This document shows, piece by piece, positions 13,301 through 22,445 of a stretch of 64,000 nt of DNA (positions are counted from its first letter, which is position 1; each line of letters opens with the position of its first letter). The translations under genes and the position numbers were made by a program. This DNA is from Pycnopodia helianthoides (lineage: Eukaryota; Echinodermata; Asteroidea; Forcipulatida; Asteriidae), in assembly GCA_032158295.1 (NCBI GenBank), contig CM063245.1:26531726-26595725 (forward strand), in the 5' to 3' direction. Below the pieces are notes generated by a model. That model was given only the letters and a program-made list of their open reading frames with translations. It was not told the DNA's origin and ran no database searches.

Positions 13301-16300
13301 AGACGCATGGCATTTCATATTTTGCGCGTATAATGATAGCCAATCAAAGACACGGATCGGAGTTTCCCTTCCAGGGGTCAGAGATGTACGCAGAGCTAGC
13401 TAGCGGGCGATATGGCGCGCTGCCCATGGTAGCGAGGTTTGGGATGTACTGAAAAACAACGCTGATTGGCTCAGAAACGTGACTACTTTGCGTGGTGTGA
13501 AAATGCAAGTATTTTGATGCGATTCCATTTTAAATGAATCATGTTTTCAAAAGTTAGACATACAAGGTTAAGAATAATGAGAAGGGGACCAGTTGCTGTT
13601 TGACTTCTGGCCTCTTTTGTGGGTTACCATACTTGAGCGGGCGCGTAGAGTGGATCGGCCACAAGCCTAAATTAACTGTGTTGGATTTGAGCACATTTTA
13701 ATGAACTAATTCCAGGGGTTATGAGCGAGCAAGGCATTCTGGACAAAATGGCGCGGCGAAATCGATCACCCCTGGGAACGAGGTTGTTTTGGGCTATTCA
13801 TAGACCTTTCCATTGCTGATAAACAAACCGCGCTGGTTGGCATGGACGGCCGAATGTTAGCAAATCATTCAATCGTGTTAACAGATGTGACCAAATTCAA
13901 CATAATTATCTGCAAAAGAATATATACATAAATATTTGTGTAACATAATTGTCACAAACTGTTTTTGCTTTGCATTAATGGCTTCCCATAGTTTTCACAA
14001 CCTTGTTGGCAAAAGCTCGGGCTGTAACGTTGCAATAGAAAGGTCTATTTGGGTCCAGTGTTTTGTAAAATATTCACCATTTCCAAGAAGAACAGTTGCT
14101 GTGATCGTAGTCAATAACCTTCCTGCTTTGCTTGCTCGGCAGTAGAATATACCAAAGGTATTTTGGAGTAGCTATATCTAGTTATATTCGAACGGGAGCC
14201 GGGAAAAATTTATAGTGTATGTCCTAGTTGGTTTCACGGTTGTAGTAATTGTGGGTCTAGTCATTGTCCCTTGTTTAACGTATCGTCCAGAGCTGAGACG
14301 TGCGTTGGTATCCGATGAGCTGAGTATGCAGGAATACCTGGTGCTTCCAAGAGGTTGATTAACAATGACTGTCATTCGCACAGAATCTTCATCTACAATA
14401 AAATAAATTAAAAATTTAAAGGAAAAGTAAATCATTGGTTTTCGGAAAAGATGCACACCATCTATTACAAACCTTTGGGGAAAACAATTATGAGATCTCG
14501 TCTTAGTCAAAACAACAAATTTGTCAGTAATTTTTGTGAACGTTTACATCTGACTATTTTTGATCATCGCAATTAAAATAAGCAAATGGCTCTTGTATCA
14601 CGTTTATTTCGAAACCACCAGCTCACGTTGACACTTTATACAGGTTATAAACGTTGAATATACCGGTTATATAACGGTTTGCAAATAACGGTTACAGCTT
14701 ATAACAGACTTGTGGACAATTGCGGTACAATGTTTGTTGCGGTGATAGCGTAACGGCTCTATTGCAACCATACTCTCGCAAGACTGCTATTCCCGCGAGA
14801 CTTGTGCTCTAACAACTGCTACACGGCCCCCATTTAAATTAGGCAGTAATCGGGAGCCAGCAATAATAATAACACAAACAGTAGTCGCGTGGAGAACCAT
14901 AAAACGACTTGTACACAAGTCTAAGTTTGTAACGAATCACCCAACGGCTTTTTAACGATGTAACTTCAGGGACAGGGACATGAGAGTGGTTTTAAGCACA
15001 AATATTAAAAACATGGGAAAAAGTACAACAAATATAGAATTTTTAAGGATAAATTACACAGATCACTGATTTTAGTCATACACATTATACCCAAAGTAAT
15101 TGTGCCACTTATCACTGTTAAAGGAACATTACAGAATTGGTAAGAAAAAAACTTTGATCACAGATTTACATAAAACTTACACGATCTAATGATGATGATA
15201 GTAGAAAACATCCCTTGAAATATTTCTGTCTGAAATGCCATAATTGATGAGAAATGAATAAACTAATTTTCCGATTGGAGTTTATCGCTCAATGAGCGTT
15301 TTATTCATGTGTTGAATCTATATGATTTCATGCAAATGTGTAATCGGTTTTTCACTATTTTCTCGTAATGCCGATCGATCTCAAACTTCTACATGTTTGT
15401 CAGTTTATGTATATGGTGGATTACATAAAGTGCTTACACTGCCAGCAACTGTTTTGTTAGCAAAAACCAATTCTGTAATGTTCCTTTAACCACCACGAAC
15501 TCATTTTGTGGATTTTTGTGTGTGCAATACAACCTTAAATGACTGTAAACAAAAGCATAACTGTCTCGAATCTATTTTAAAAAATAGCGATTTAAAACTT
15601 AAATCTAATTTTTCGGGTCAAAGCTTCCAAAAATCGGACCTAGCGCCTTTAACTGAACCGGCATACACCACACATCCGGTGACCTTATCCTGCTTGTCAA
15701 ACTGTGTCGCTAGAAAAACAAAAGAGCCGGAAGCCTTGAAAGAGTTCAAATTTCACTCAGCAGAATTCATGTAAAAACATTGAATTAAACACTCACTGTC
15801 TCGTTGAACACAATGCATTTCATCGTTAACAAGTTGCTACTTATCGGTGCGCAAAGACCAATTGTAGCATGTGACATCGCATGTTTACAAAGGAGCCAAT
15901 AGGCCTAGAGCCTGGACATCCTGCAGGCATAATTTGTACACCACTCAATGGTAGAAAACTTAAGTCCTTCATTTTTCTAAGATTGCGCAGAACGTTTTTT
16001 TATCAACTAAGGATTTAAAGAAAGCAGACACATCTAAAAATTTGTGCAGTTGTTATTTTGTATAATTCTTGACATAAAGGCATAGTACTCCTTTGTTTTT
16101 TGGAAACGTTCGCTTGTTTTAATCAAATATAAATGTATAGATATATGCAATAAATCTAACCTGTGAAAATTTTATTTCAAAAGGTGGTAGCGTTTTTGAG
16201 ATATCGCCGAAAAATTTGGAGCGGTGCTTACCAGACGGCTGGTAATGAGGTAGGGACTGAAAACCCAGTCCGCTTACCAGACGGCCGGTAATAAGGTAGG

Positions 16301-19300
16301 GACTGAAAACCCAGTCCGCTACCAGACGGTCGGTAATGAGGTAAGGACTGAAAACCCAGTCCGCTTACCAGACTCCGGTAATAAGGTAAGGACTGAAAAC
16401 CCAGTCCGCTTACCAGACGGCTGGTAATGAGGTAGGGACTGAAAACCCAGTCCGCTTACCAGACGGCTGGTAATAAGCTAGGGACTGAAAACCCAGTCCG
16501 CTTACGAGACGGCTGGTAATGAGGTAGGGACTGAAAACCCAGTCCGCTTACCAGACTCCGGTAGTAAGGTAGGGACTGAAAACCCAGTCCGCTTACCAGA
16601 CGGCTGGTAATAAGGTAGGGACTGAAAACCCAGTCCGCTTACCAGACGGCTGGTAATGAGGTAGGGACTGAAAACCCAGTCCGCTTACCAGACTCCGGTA
16701 GTAAGGTAGGGACTGAAAACCCAGTCCGCTTACCAGACGGCCGGTAATAAGGTAAGGACTGAAAACCCAGTCCGCTTACCAGACGGATGGTAATAAGGTA
16801 GGGACTGAAAAACCAGTCCGCTTACCAGACGGCTGGTAATGAGGTAGGGACTGAAAACCCAGTCCGCTTACCAGACTCCGGTAGTAAGGTAGGGACTGAA
16901 AACCCAGTCCGCTTACCAGACGGCCGGTAATAAGGTAAGGACTGAAAACCCAGTCCGCTTACCAGACGGATGGTAATAAGGTAGGGACTGAAAAACCAGT
17001 CCGCTTACCAGACGGCTGGTAATGAGGTAGGGACTGAAAACCCAGTCCGCTTACCAGACTCCGGTAATAAGGTAGGGACTGAAAACCCAGTCCGCTTACC
17101 AGACTCCGGTAATAAGGTAGGGACTGAAAACCCAGTCCGCTTACCAGACGGCTGGTAATGAGGTAGGGACTGAAAACCCAGTCCGCTTACCAGACTCCGG
17201 TAATAAGGTAGGGACTGAAAACCCAGTCCGCTTACCAGACTCCGGTAATAAGGTAGGGACTGAAAAACCAGTCCGCTTACCAGACGGCTGGTAATGAGGT
17301 AGGGACTGAAAACCCAGTCCGCTTACCAGACTCCGGTAATAAGGTAGGGACTGAAAACCCAGTCCGCTTACCAGACTCCGGTAATAAGGTAGGGACTGAA
17401 AACCCAGTCCGCTTACCAGACGGCCGGTAATAAGGTAAGGACTGAAACCCAGTCCGCTTACCAGACTCCGGTAATAAGGTAGGGACTGAAAACCCAGTCC
17501 GCTTACCAGACGGCTGGTAATGAGGTAGGGACTGAAAACCCAGTCCGCTTACCAGACTCCGGCAGTAAGGTAGGGACTGAAAACCCAGTCCGCTTACCAG
17601 ACTGCTGGTAATGAGGTAGGGACTGAAAACCCAGTCCGCTTACCAGACTCCGGCAGTAAGGTAGGGACTGAAAACCCAGTCCGCTTACCAGACTCCGGTA
17701 ATAAGGTAGGGACTGAAAACCCACTCCGTTTACCAGACGGCCGGTAATAAGGTAAGGACTGAAAACCCAGTCCGCTTACCAGACGGCCGGTAATAAGGTA
17801 AGGACTGAAACCCAGTCCGCTTACCAGACTCCGGTAATAAGGTAGGGACTGAAAACCCAGTCCGCTTACCAGACGGCTGGTAATAAGGTAGGGACTGAAA
17901 ACCCAGTCCGCTTACCAGACGGCTGGTAATGAGGTAGGGACTGAAAACCCAGTCCGCTTACCAGACTCCGGCAGTAAGGTAGGGACTGAAAACCCAGTCC
18001 TCTTACCAGACTCCGGCAGTAAGGTAGGGACTGAAAACCCAGTCCGCTTACCAGACGGCTGGTAATAAGGTAGGGACTGAAACCCAGTCAGCTTACCAGA
18101 CGGCCGGTAATAAGGTAAAGACTGAAATTCAAACCGGGGTCAAAGAAGTGAAAGGCAGGGCAAGATATCACAGATCTAACCTTCCCCCTGATTTATTACT
18201 AAGCAACAGGTATATTTGCCAAACACTTGGATACTTCTTTTCGTTTCACTGAAGTGTGATTGTTATGACAGTTTCCCATTTCTTTACACAGTCCTTTGCG
18301 TTTTTATTGAACACTGCAAGGTCTTTTGAGCTGCAAGGGTTGGGTAGTAGAGGGCAGACAAGTCAGTGGTAGTATGGTCTGCTTCTCCACATTCAGGCGG
18401 TTGAGTGTTTTCCATTGAGCCCATGGTGCTTCTGGGCCAGGGGGGTAGGTTTTCAGTACGGGGTATTCCCATTGACAGTTGGAGCTGGGGGTCATTCTCA
18501 AAAAAATGTCCATCCAGAGTTGGATTCGGTTTCTTCCCGGGACTTTTTCCGCGGCTGAGAAAGCTTATTTTGATACTGAGACCGTCGTTTGAGAAACTCT
18601 CACGTGATTTGCTAGAAGACCAGCTTTTAATTTTTTCAAGGGATTTGAGGAAGACAAATCTACAAGTATGTGCAATGTACTAACTTTATTTTTCTAGAAT
18701 CTTAACCGACCCATATGGGTTTTTCTTAATTTGTTTAATTCATGTTTACTGTGATTTTGATGTTTTTAATACTGTAAATTATCATGCAATTTGACCTTTA
18801 AGTTACAATGTGGTAATGTGATTATGAAGTTCATACTGGAACCATTTATTTCTGTAAAATATTACCCTCCGAAGTGAAGTCGTATTCAAGAAAACTGTAT
18901 CTGAAAACCTCAAATAACGCAACAGCTGATTTCGGTTGTTACAACCAAAATTAGGGACAATGTGTTTACTTGCTGAATATTGCGCATGATTTTTCACAAT
19001 TTTTTCCCCGACACACACAACGGATTAAGCCCATCATTTCCACAGGTTTGTTATTTCATGTGTTATGGTTGATCACACAAAACATGAACACTGTCTGCGA
19101 CTATTAAATAGTCGCAGACAGTGATCAAATTGTGTGTCAGTTCTACCAATCATAATAATACCTTTAAGAAAAATCCTTTTTATTCATGACTTTGTGTCTT
19201 GTGGCATTTGTTAGACAAGCCTACAATACTGCCATATTATATGCCACTTTTTTACAGGAATGATCAAACAAGATGATTGTACCATTGTGTGACAATGCCA

Positions 19301-19608
19301 TTTTAATGAACCAAACAAAAGCATATTCCATTTAACACAAAACAGTTTTGACTTATTATCAACTTCAAAGAAACAACCAGTTTCATAAAAAGGATACCGT
19401 TATCTTTCAATTTTAAGTAAACATTAATCACTTATCAAACATTGGGAACAAACAAAACAAAATAAGTTTTTTTTTCTGTTCACAAAATACACATTACTAA
19501 AACACAACGAAATATTCTTCGAAGTTTTAACTTACCTCCAGTGTCCCCGTTTGCTGGCTGCAGGTAAATCACAACGAACACCAGTCGCAGTAAGTGTTTA
19601 AAAATCAT
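1207..19608 (-). CDS. Tie-family receptor ectodomain gene A (gene span, 3' part outside window)
   Basis: Spliced gene on the minus strand, assembled from eight exons joined by phase-1 introns: signal peptide (19608-19536), Ig1 (14392-14078), Ig2 (12392-12132), EGF1 (10489-10355), EGF2 (5846-5703), EGF3 (4824-4684), EGF4 (4111-3950) and EGF5 (1338-1207). The last exon ends in a donor, so more exons lie left of base 1. Family membership rests on the Ig2 end (LIRLIVRG) running into a KWG/RWG-type EGF, and on an EGF2 exon with FCLPDPMGCTCAPGF, the signature of Tie1/Tie2 EGF2. Known Tie proteins are endothelial or haemal tyrosine-kinase receptors. Whether this copy has a kinase domain cannot be seen here. 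No FTP exons were found, unlike the plus-strand neighbour. Ig1 and Ig2 carry frame breaks. Confidence 0.8.
1794..2155 (+). mobile_element. TTAA-bounded MITE family A, copy 1
   Basis: Starts TTAAGGAACATTACAGAATT and ends in the inverse, about 360 bp. Five copies in the window share this; TTAA ends suggest a piggyBac-like origin. Confidence 0.75.
2157..2582. other. Intronic stretch without recognised features
   Basis: Within a gene A intron; no exon or clear repeat seen apart from a G run. Confidence 0.4.
2583..2956 (+). mobile_element. TTAA-bounded MITE family B, copy 1
   Basis: TTAAAGGCACAGTACACGTT ... AACGTGTACTGTGCCTTTAA, about 374 bp. Interior TTTTTCGGTGATATCTCAAA is shared by the other copies. 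Confidence 0.8.
3471..3500. repeat. (TTTG)n microsatellite
   Basis: About seven TTTG units; other simple runs lie at 2479-2490 (G), 3616-3629 (G), 30737-30810 (CA) and 61790-61840 (AAAC). Confidence 0.85.
3950..4111 (-). CDS. Gene A exon 7: EGF4 domain
   Basis: Phase-1 exon of 162 nt: VPDVCESDYYGETCTQKC, then CDRVTGQCVNNQCNPGF and SLNCQ. Cysteine order and the CDRVTGQC core repeat the EGF3 pattern. Acceptor CCTTTGAAG, donor GTAAAG. Intact frame. Confidence 0.8.
4684..4824 (-). CDS. Gene A exon 6: EGF3 domain
   Basis: Phase-1 exon of 141 nt: ECSPGQYGASCLQECHC, then FCDRFTGQCLGSSNG and WSGNNCQ. Laminin-EGF/Tie EGF3 pattern (CDRFTGQC). In the plus-strand gene the same unit is split into a 96-nt and a 42-nt exon; here it is one exon. 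Donor GTAGGT. Confidence 0.85.
4998..5372 (+). mobile_element. TTAA-bounded MITE family A, copy 2
   Basis: TTAAAGGAACATTACAGAAT to ATTCTGTAATGTTCCTTTAA, with the shared interior CTCAGTGAGCGTTTTATTCA. Slight internal deletion near the right end. Confidence 0.8.
5703..5846 (-). CDS. Gene A exon 5: EGF2 domain with Tie signature
   Basis: Phase-1 exon of 144 nt: ACGENKAGFNCEITC, then SCTGQVFCLPDPMGCTCAPG and FRNYDCSS. The FCLPDP-GC-CA-G-C string is diagnostic of Tie-family EGF2. Acceptor TTTTTATCGCAG, donor GTTGGT. Intact frame. Confidence 0.88.
5959..6650 (+). pseudogene. 3' end of a truncated non-LTR retrotransposon (LINE)
   Basis: Open frame 5959-6306 ends NYSRTSLHNNSLRQLGIAYW, NSL and HRKLKHHLSGFYL, then a stop. 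R-T-L-NS-R--G---WNSL ... F/H-RKLK-HLL is the usual C-terminus of jockey/CR1-type reverse transcriptases. A 3' UTR-like stretch with AATAAA (about 6611) follows. The reverse transcriptase core is absent. Confidence 0.6.
7253..8428. mobile_element. Foldback element with CAATTTC motif arrays, copy 1
   Basis: Ends GATTTTCCCGGCCGATTTCG and GAAATTGTCCGGGAAAACC (inverse). The left half has many CATTCAATTTC-like words, the right half the inverse GAAATTGAATGA. About 1.18 kb, no transposase frame. A short direct duplication ATCCTTAAAGTTAAAGCCTG lies at 7722-7760. Confidence 0.65.
8430..10354. other. Gene A EGF1-EGF2 intron, central part
   Basis: No exon seen. 8836-9170 holds loosely repeated words (GTTCGCGCAAG near both ends, CGACTATAGT-type words) that suggest an old inverted-repeat element with unclear borders. 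Confidence 0.35.
10355..10489 (-). CDS. Gene A exon 4: EGF1 domain
   Basis: Phase-1 exon of 135 nt encoding DCPAGRWGPPSCNRVC, then CYNGGICNDQNGRCVC and PVGFIGTNC. Six-plus cysteines in EGF order with the GGxC and CxC spacing of the Tie EGF1 repeat. Acceptor TTCTGTAG, donor GTACGT. Intact frame. Confidence 0.88.
10793..10838. repeat. Perfect 22-bp-arm palindrome
   Basis: GTGCACACAAAATCATTTCG-TG, two bases, then the exact inverse. Near gene A EGF1. Confidence 0.85.
11772..11937. mobile_element. Palindromic element F with CCGCCATCTTTGATG, copy 1
   Basis: TAGATGGATTATAATAGACG ... CGCGTATTGCAATCCATCTA; arms carry GGCCGCCATCTTTGATG and CATCAAAGATGGCGGTC. Interior has GAGAGTCGTGCATAGCGCGT. Confidence 0.75.
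12132..12392 (-). CDS. Gene A exon 3: Ig2 domain (two frame breaks, GC donor)
   Basis: Reads AKIVPADGLYTKTLTV, then shifts frame to GDQGVVLRMTGIV, ending in DAGVYEC, then shifts again to VTYYNEDYARQGLIRLIVRG. The first break fits loss of one G in GTGGCG (about 12345); the second fits loss of one GT unit in TGTG (about 12187-12190). The plus-strand counterpart is 264 nt and this is 261 nt, as expected from 3 missing bases. The donor reads AGG then GCAAGT, the consensus of the rare GC-AG intron class. Confidence 0.75.
12869..13187. mobile_element. Non-autonomous element with AACCTCGTCCCC ends
   Basis: About 320 bp between AACCTCGTCCCC and CTGGGGACGAGGTTG. Shares GGTTTACTTTATTTCCAACC with the 97-bp copy. 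Lies in the leader of gene A's Ig1-Ig2 intron. Confidence 0.65.
13801..14045. mobile_element. MITE family G, copy 1
   Basis: TAGACCTTTCCATTGCTGAT ... GCAATAGAAAGGTCTA, about 245 bp. Ends about 33 bp from gene A's Ig1 donor. Confidence 0.7.
14078..14392 (-). CDS. Gene A exon 2: Ig1 domain (frame broken)
   Basis: Acceptor TTGTAG, then DEDSVRMTVIVNQ and YSCILSSSDTNARL; the exon ends in GIFYCRASKAG then ITATVLLGN before donor GTGAAT. The end aligns with [11 protein letters not shown] then ITMILLHKN of the plus-strand Ig1 exon, and resembles the GAYFC end of Tie Ig1. Between the two halves the frame meets two TAG codons (14178-14180 and 14172-14174). A neighbouring frame is open across them, so a pair of compensating small indels is likely. 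Total length keeps phase 1 at both ends. Pseudogene decay is the alternative. Confidence 0.65.
14393..16123. other. Gene A intron 1, proximal part
   Basis: Apart from the family A MITE (15118-15489) nothing certain. Minus strand 15724-15632 has an acceptor-like CTAG and an open phase-1 stretch TQFDKQDKVTGCVVYAGSV that soon stops; not accepted as an exon. Confidence 0.35.
15118..15489 (+). mobile_element. TTAA-bounded MITE family A, copy 3
   Basis: Full-length, both ends TTAA; same interior as copies 1 and 2. Confidence 0.8.
16124..16227 (-). mobile_element. Truncated family B fragment next to the satellite
   Basis: Matches the interior of family B (AACCTGTGAAAATTTTATTT, then GATATCGCCGAAAAATTTGG) and is cut off exactly where the twin-hairpin satellite begins. 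Confidence 0.6.
16228..18126. repeat. Twin-hairpin satellite, 42 units of 45-46 bp
   Basis: Unit TTACCAGACGGCTGGTAATG-AGGTAGGGACTGAAAACCCA-GTCCGC. Two inverted repeats per unit: TTACCAG-ACGG-CTGGTAA and GGACTG-AAAACC-CAGTCC. Variant middle ACTCCGGTAATAA gives 45-bp units. Minus-strand frames cross it (GLGFQSLPYYRSLVS) but reflect periodicity, not a gene. Confidence 0.95.
18127..19535. other. Gene A intron 1, distal part
   Basis: Starts with ATTCAAACCGGGGTC, a SINE-like flank of the satellite. 18284-18683 has overlapping open frames on both strands without a known domain. Decayed family C piece near 19045-19165. Confidence 0.4.
19089..19123. repeat. Perfect 17-bp-arm palindrome
   Basis: CACTGTCTGCGACTATT, one A, then the exact inverse. 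It lies within a decayed family C element (about 19045-19165). Confidence 0.8.
19536..19608 (-). CDS. Gene A exon 1: signal peptide
   Basis: ATG at 19608. Encodes MIFKHLLRLVFVVIYLQPAN followed by GDTG, a basic start plus hydrophobic core typical of a secretory signal. Donor GTAAG follows at 19535, phase 1. The 73-nt length and phase equal those of the first coding exon of the plus-strand receptor. A pyrimidine-rich acceptor just upstream (exon side at 19653) suggests a spliced 5' leader. Confidence 0.75.
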
Positions 19609-19652
19609 TGTTAAGTCGAGACAATCTGTTGGTAAAATGTCTACTGTACATT

Positions 19653-19675
19653 TCTGAAATAAAAAACCAAGTATA
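19653..19675 (-). other. Candidate 3' splice site of a 5' leader intron, gene A
   Basis: On the minus strand the bases just before 19653 read GGTTTTTTATTTCAG, a good acceptor, 45 nt upstream of the ATG. It suggests a non-coding first exon further right. Confidence 0.35.
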
Positions 19676-20050
19676 TGGTTACTATTCTAAAGAACGGCGA
19701 TGTCATCGTGCACAGGAAATGTGTTGGTCGAAGGAAAGGAAAACCACACGCTGATTTTCAAATCATACCCACAATGCATCACGGAACAGACAGGGAAATT
19801 TTCATATTGGTATCGTTGTTGCAAAATTATTTCGGATCGGTTAATCTGTGTTTAAACATTATAGCCCAAGAAGAATCTTTCATTTTGCATGATATGAGTA
19901 CAAAGCCGGAAAGGTCTGCGGCTGAAAACTGGCCAGAGAAAAATGATGGTTCCGGAAGTTGTGGCTGACACTGATAAGTCAGACTAGGTTAATCATAAGG
20001 TTCAATCAATAAATTATGTTACCCTTTGCAATTATAGATATAGATATTTC

Positions 20051-20405
20051 TTAAAGGCCCTGTACACTATTGGTAAGATCGAAAAACACAAATGTTCACA
20101 GATTCACACATAACTTACATGATTTAAAGTAAGTAATGGTAGAAAGGGTTCCGTAAAATATTTCTGCCTAAAATGCTATCTTTTCTGAGAAATTAGTAAA
20201 ATAATAGTTTTTATCACACGCGTGATAAAAACTCGATGTTTGAAAAAACAGAAAACACATAAGGTCCTTTTTCACTATTTTCTCGTGACCTCGATGACCA
20301 AATGAGCTCAAACTTTCACAGGTTTGTTTGTTTATGCATATGTTGAATCACACCAAATGTGGACTCTGATTTTGAGCTGTTACCAAAAGTGTACAATACC
20401 TTTAA
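20051..20405 (+). mobile_element. TTAA-bounded MITE family C, copy 1
   Basis: TTAAAGGCCCTGTACACTAT ... TACCTTTAA, with a central palindrome TTTTTATCACACGCGTGATA. Confidence 0.75.
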
Positions 20406-20456
20406 GGTTGCGAAACCATAAAGGGAAGAACGTTGCATGGGGCCGTAAAATATATT

Positions 20457-20817
20457 TACAGGCACAGTACACGTTTGGTAATGACTCTGAAAATTAATGG
20501 CAATAAAAACTTACTTGGTAAGAAGTACAGCAGCCTTGGGTAGTATAATGAATTTTGAGAAACTTTTAACTTCGAAGTGACTACGATTATGGAAAATATA
20601 TCACTTTTTATTTCCCAAAATTTTAATCTGAGAATTCTTATGGGGAATATTCTTCCTGCGTGGAAATATTCACTCCGGTTTTTCGGTGATATCTCAAAAA
20701 CGCGACCACCTTTTGAAGTGAAAATTTTCACAGGTTAGTTTTATTGTATGTACCTACATTTATATAGGAGTAACACAATCAGTAGGCTCCAATTACCAAA
20801 CGTGTACTGTGCCTTTA
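20457..20817 (+). mobile_element. TTAA-bounded MITE family B, copy 2
   Basis: Same ends and interior; the left TTAA is mutated to TTAC. Confidence 0.75.
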
Positions 20818-20859
20818 AAGCGTTGCTTGTTTTTTATTAGTTATAATAATTCTTAATAA

Positions 20860-21125
20860 TTTGCAGCTGGGAGGCTGAATTGCGAAGGACGCGGCTACAA
20901 CGTGCGAGCTGCAAAGGCAAGGGCGCCTTTGGCAGCCAGCCACATCGACATGTAGCCTATGACTACGGATCACATCCAGAGACGAAAGTGTTTGGTTTTT
21001 CCGGTGGGAGAAAAACTGGAGGACCAGGGAAACCCCCTCATGGCATATGAGAAAGTCAACACACAACTCTTCTCCTATATTATTATGGCCTTAGCCGGGA
21101 ATCGAACCAGGGCCACAGTGGTGTG
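20860..21125 (-). mobile_element. SINE-like repeat with B-box
   Basis: Plus strand has GGTGGGAGAAAAACTGGAGG and GCCGGGAATCGAACCAGGGC; the inverse GGTTCGATTCCCGGC is a B box. Confidence 0.55.
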
Positions 21126-21128
21126 AAA

Positions 21129-21267
21129 CCCGGTTCATACTTCCTGCAAGTGCGAATGCGAAGCGAATTTTGACGTCACAAATTCGAAACGAACAATTCG
21201 CAACAGTTGCGAATTTGTAACTTCAAATTCGCTTCGTATTCGCATTTGCAGGAAGTATGAACTGGGC
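21129..21267. mobile_element. Palindromic MITE between the receptor genes
   Basis: CCGGTTCATACTTCCTGCAA then GTGCGAATGCGAAGCGAATT, matched by its inverse on the right over about 58 bp. Confidence 0.72.
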
Positions 21268-21369
21268 TTTAGAGGCGGGCTATGTGCGCACTATGCCACC
21301 CATTTAACTGGAATTTAGGAATAGGCTAAACTAAGGTTTAGTTCTCCGATAAAAAGGCCGTATTTAAAT

Positions 21370-21560
21370 TTAAATGTACGTGTTCGGATTGGCTGGGAGG
21401 TGTCTTTTGTGTATTTCATTTCTGAGACCCAAGTTCGAATCCCGGACCAGAGCCTTGTATGATATTCGGTTATCAGTCCCAACCTGACAGTGTGAGTTTC
21501 CCCTCTTCGGGAACACATGTCACAATGATAATTGCTTTCGAAGATCCCTCGGTTTTTTCA
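21370..21560 (+). mobile_element. tRNA-like SINE fragment
   Basis: B-box GTTCGAATCCCGG at about 21431, head TGGCTGGGAGGTGTC and body TTCGGGAACACATGTCAC. Confidence 0.45.
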
Positions 21561-21886
21561 CCAGAAAGATAACAGGTAACCAAAAATATAAACAAATTTG
21601 TTTTCAATTTTGTTATTCGCTGATACAAAGCAACCGTTGAGGGCGTTGAACGACAAAGCTGGGTGAAAGACACATGCACTTGCCCTTTTCGAAGCCACGG
21701 TTCGTCGGCTTCAGCTTCGGCTAAGGCCCCGTCAGTATTTGAAGAGCCTGCATTTTCAATACGGAGATTCAAAACTGCAAAAGGGTGGACGGAGCGAATC
21801 CGAACCCGAGACACTAGTTTCCTGAAAGGGTCTTTCTCTTCTTAAAAAAACGAGTCTCTTGAAAATGACTAGAGCAGGGTAGTCCT

Positions 21887-22445
21887 GGGCCCAATTTCAT
21901 ATAGAGCTGCTTAAGCACAAAAAGTAGCTAAGCACAACAAAATTATGCTTACCAGAATAAGGTTACCGGCCAAAATAGCAAGTCACATGTTCAATTTGTG
22001 ACTGGTATCCTGCTGATTTCTGCTTTTATAGCAGAAAGTTGTTAAGCACTATTTTTTGCTTAAAGGTATTATACATGATTGGTAGAGCTGACAAAACAGT
22101 CGCAAACAAAGTTCATGTTTTGTGTGATTAACCATATACATGAAATAACAAACCTGTGAAAATTTGAGCTCAACTGATCATCGAGGTCACGAGAAAATAG
22201 TGAAAAGACACCTTATGTGTTTTCTGTTTTTCAAACATCGAGTTTGTTATCGCGCGCGATAAAAACTAATGTTTTATTCATATCTCAGAAACGATAGCAT
22301 TTTAGGCAGAAATATTTTAAGGAACCCTTTCTACCATTACTTACGTTAAATCATGTAAGTTATGTGTGAATCTGTGGACATTTGTGTTTTTTGATCTTAC
22401 CAATATGTGTACAGGGCCTTTAAGCAGTTGAATGAAATTGGGCCC
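21887..22445. mobile_element. GGGCCCAATTTCAT-ended element D, with nested insertion
   Basis: Ends GGGCCCAATTTCATATAGAG and its decayed inverse; about 195 bp without the nested family C copy. Confidence 0.75.
22060..22423 (-). mobile_element. TTAA-bounded MITE family C, copy 2 (nested)
   Basis: Inverse copy inserted inside a GGGCCCAATTTCAT element (21887-22445). Removing it leaves TTTTGC-TTAA-GCAGTTG, a clean empty site with one TTAA. Confidence 0.82.

Noticed and set aside
15632..15724. Possible extra gene A exon
   Set aside because: An acceptor-like TTTTTCTAG and about 28 open codons exist, but there is no donor, no homology to FTP or Ig, and a stop follows.
16228..18126. CRISPR-like regular array
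   Set aside because: Units are contiguous tandem copies without unique spacers, and the genome is eukaryotic; it is a satellite.
18284..18683. Retroelement coding remnant
   Set aside because: Overlapping open frames on both strands and a WKTLNRL string suggested it, but no reverse-transcriptase or RNase H motif could be confirmed.
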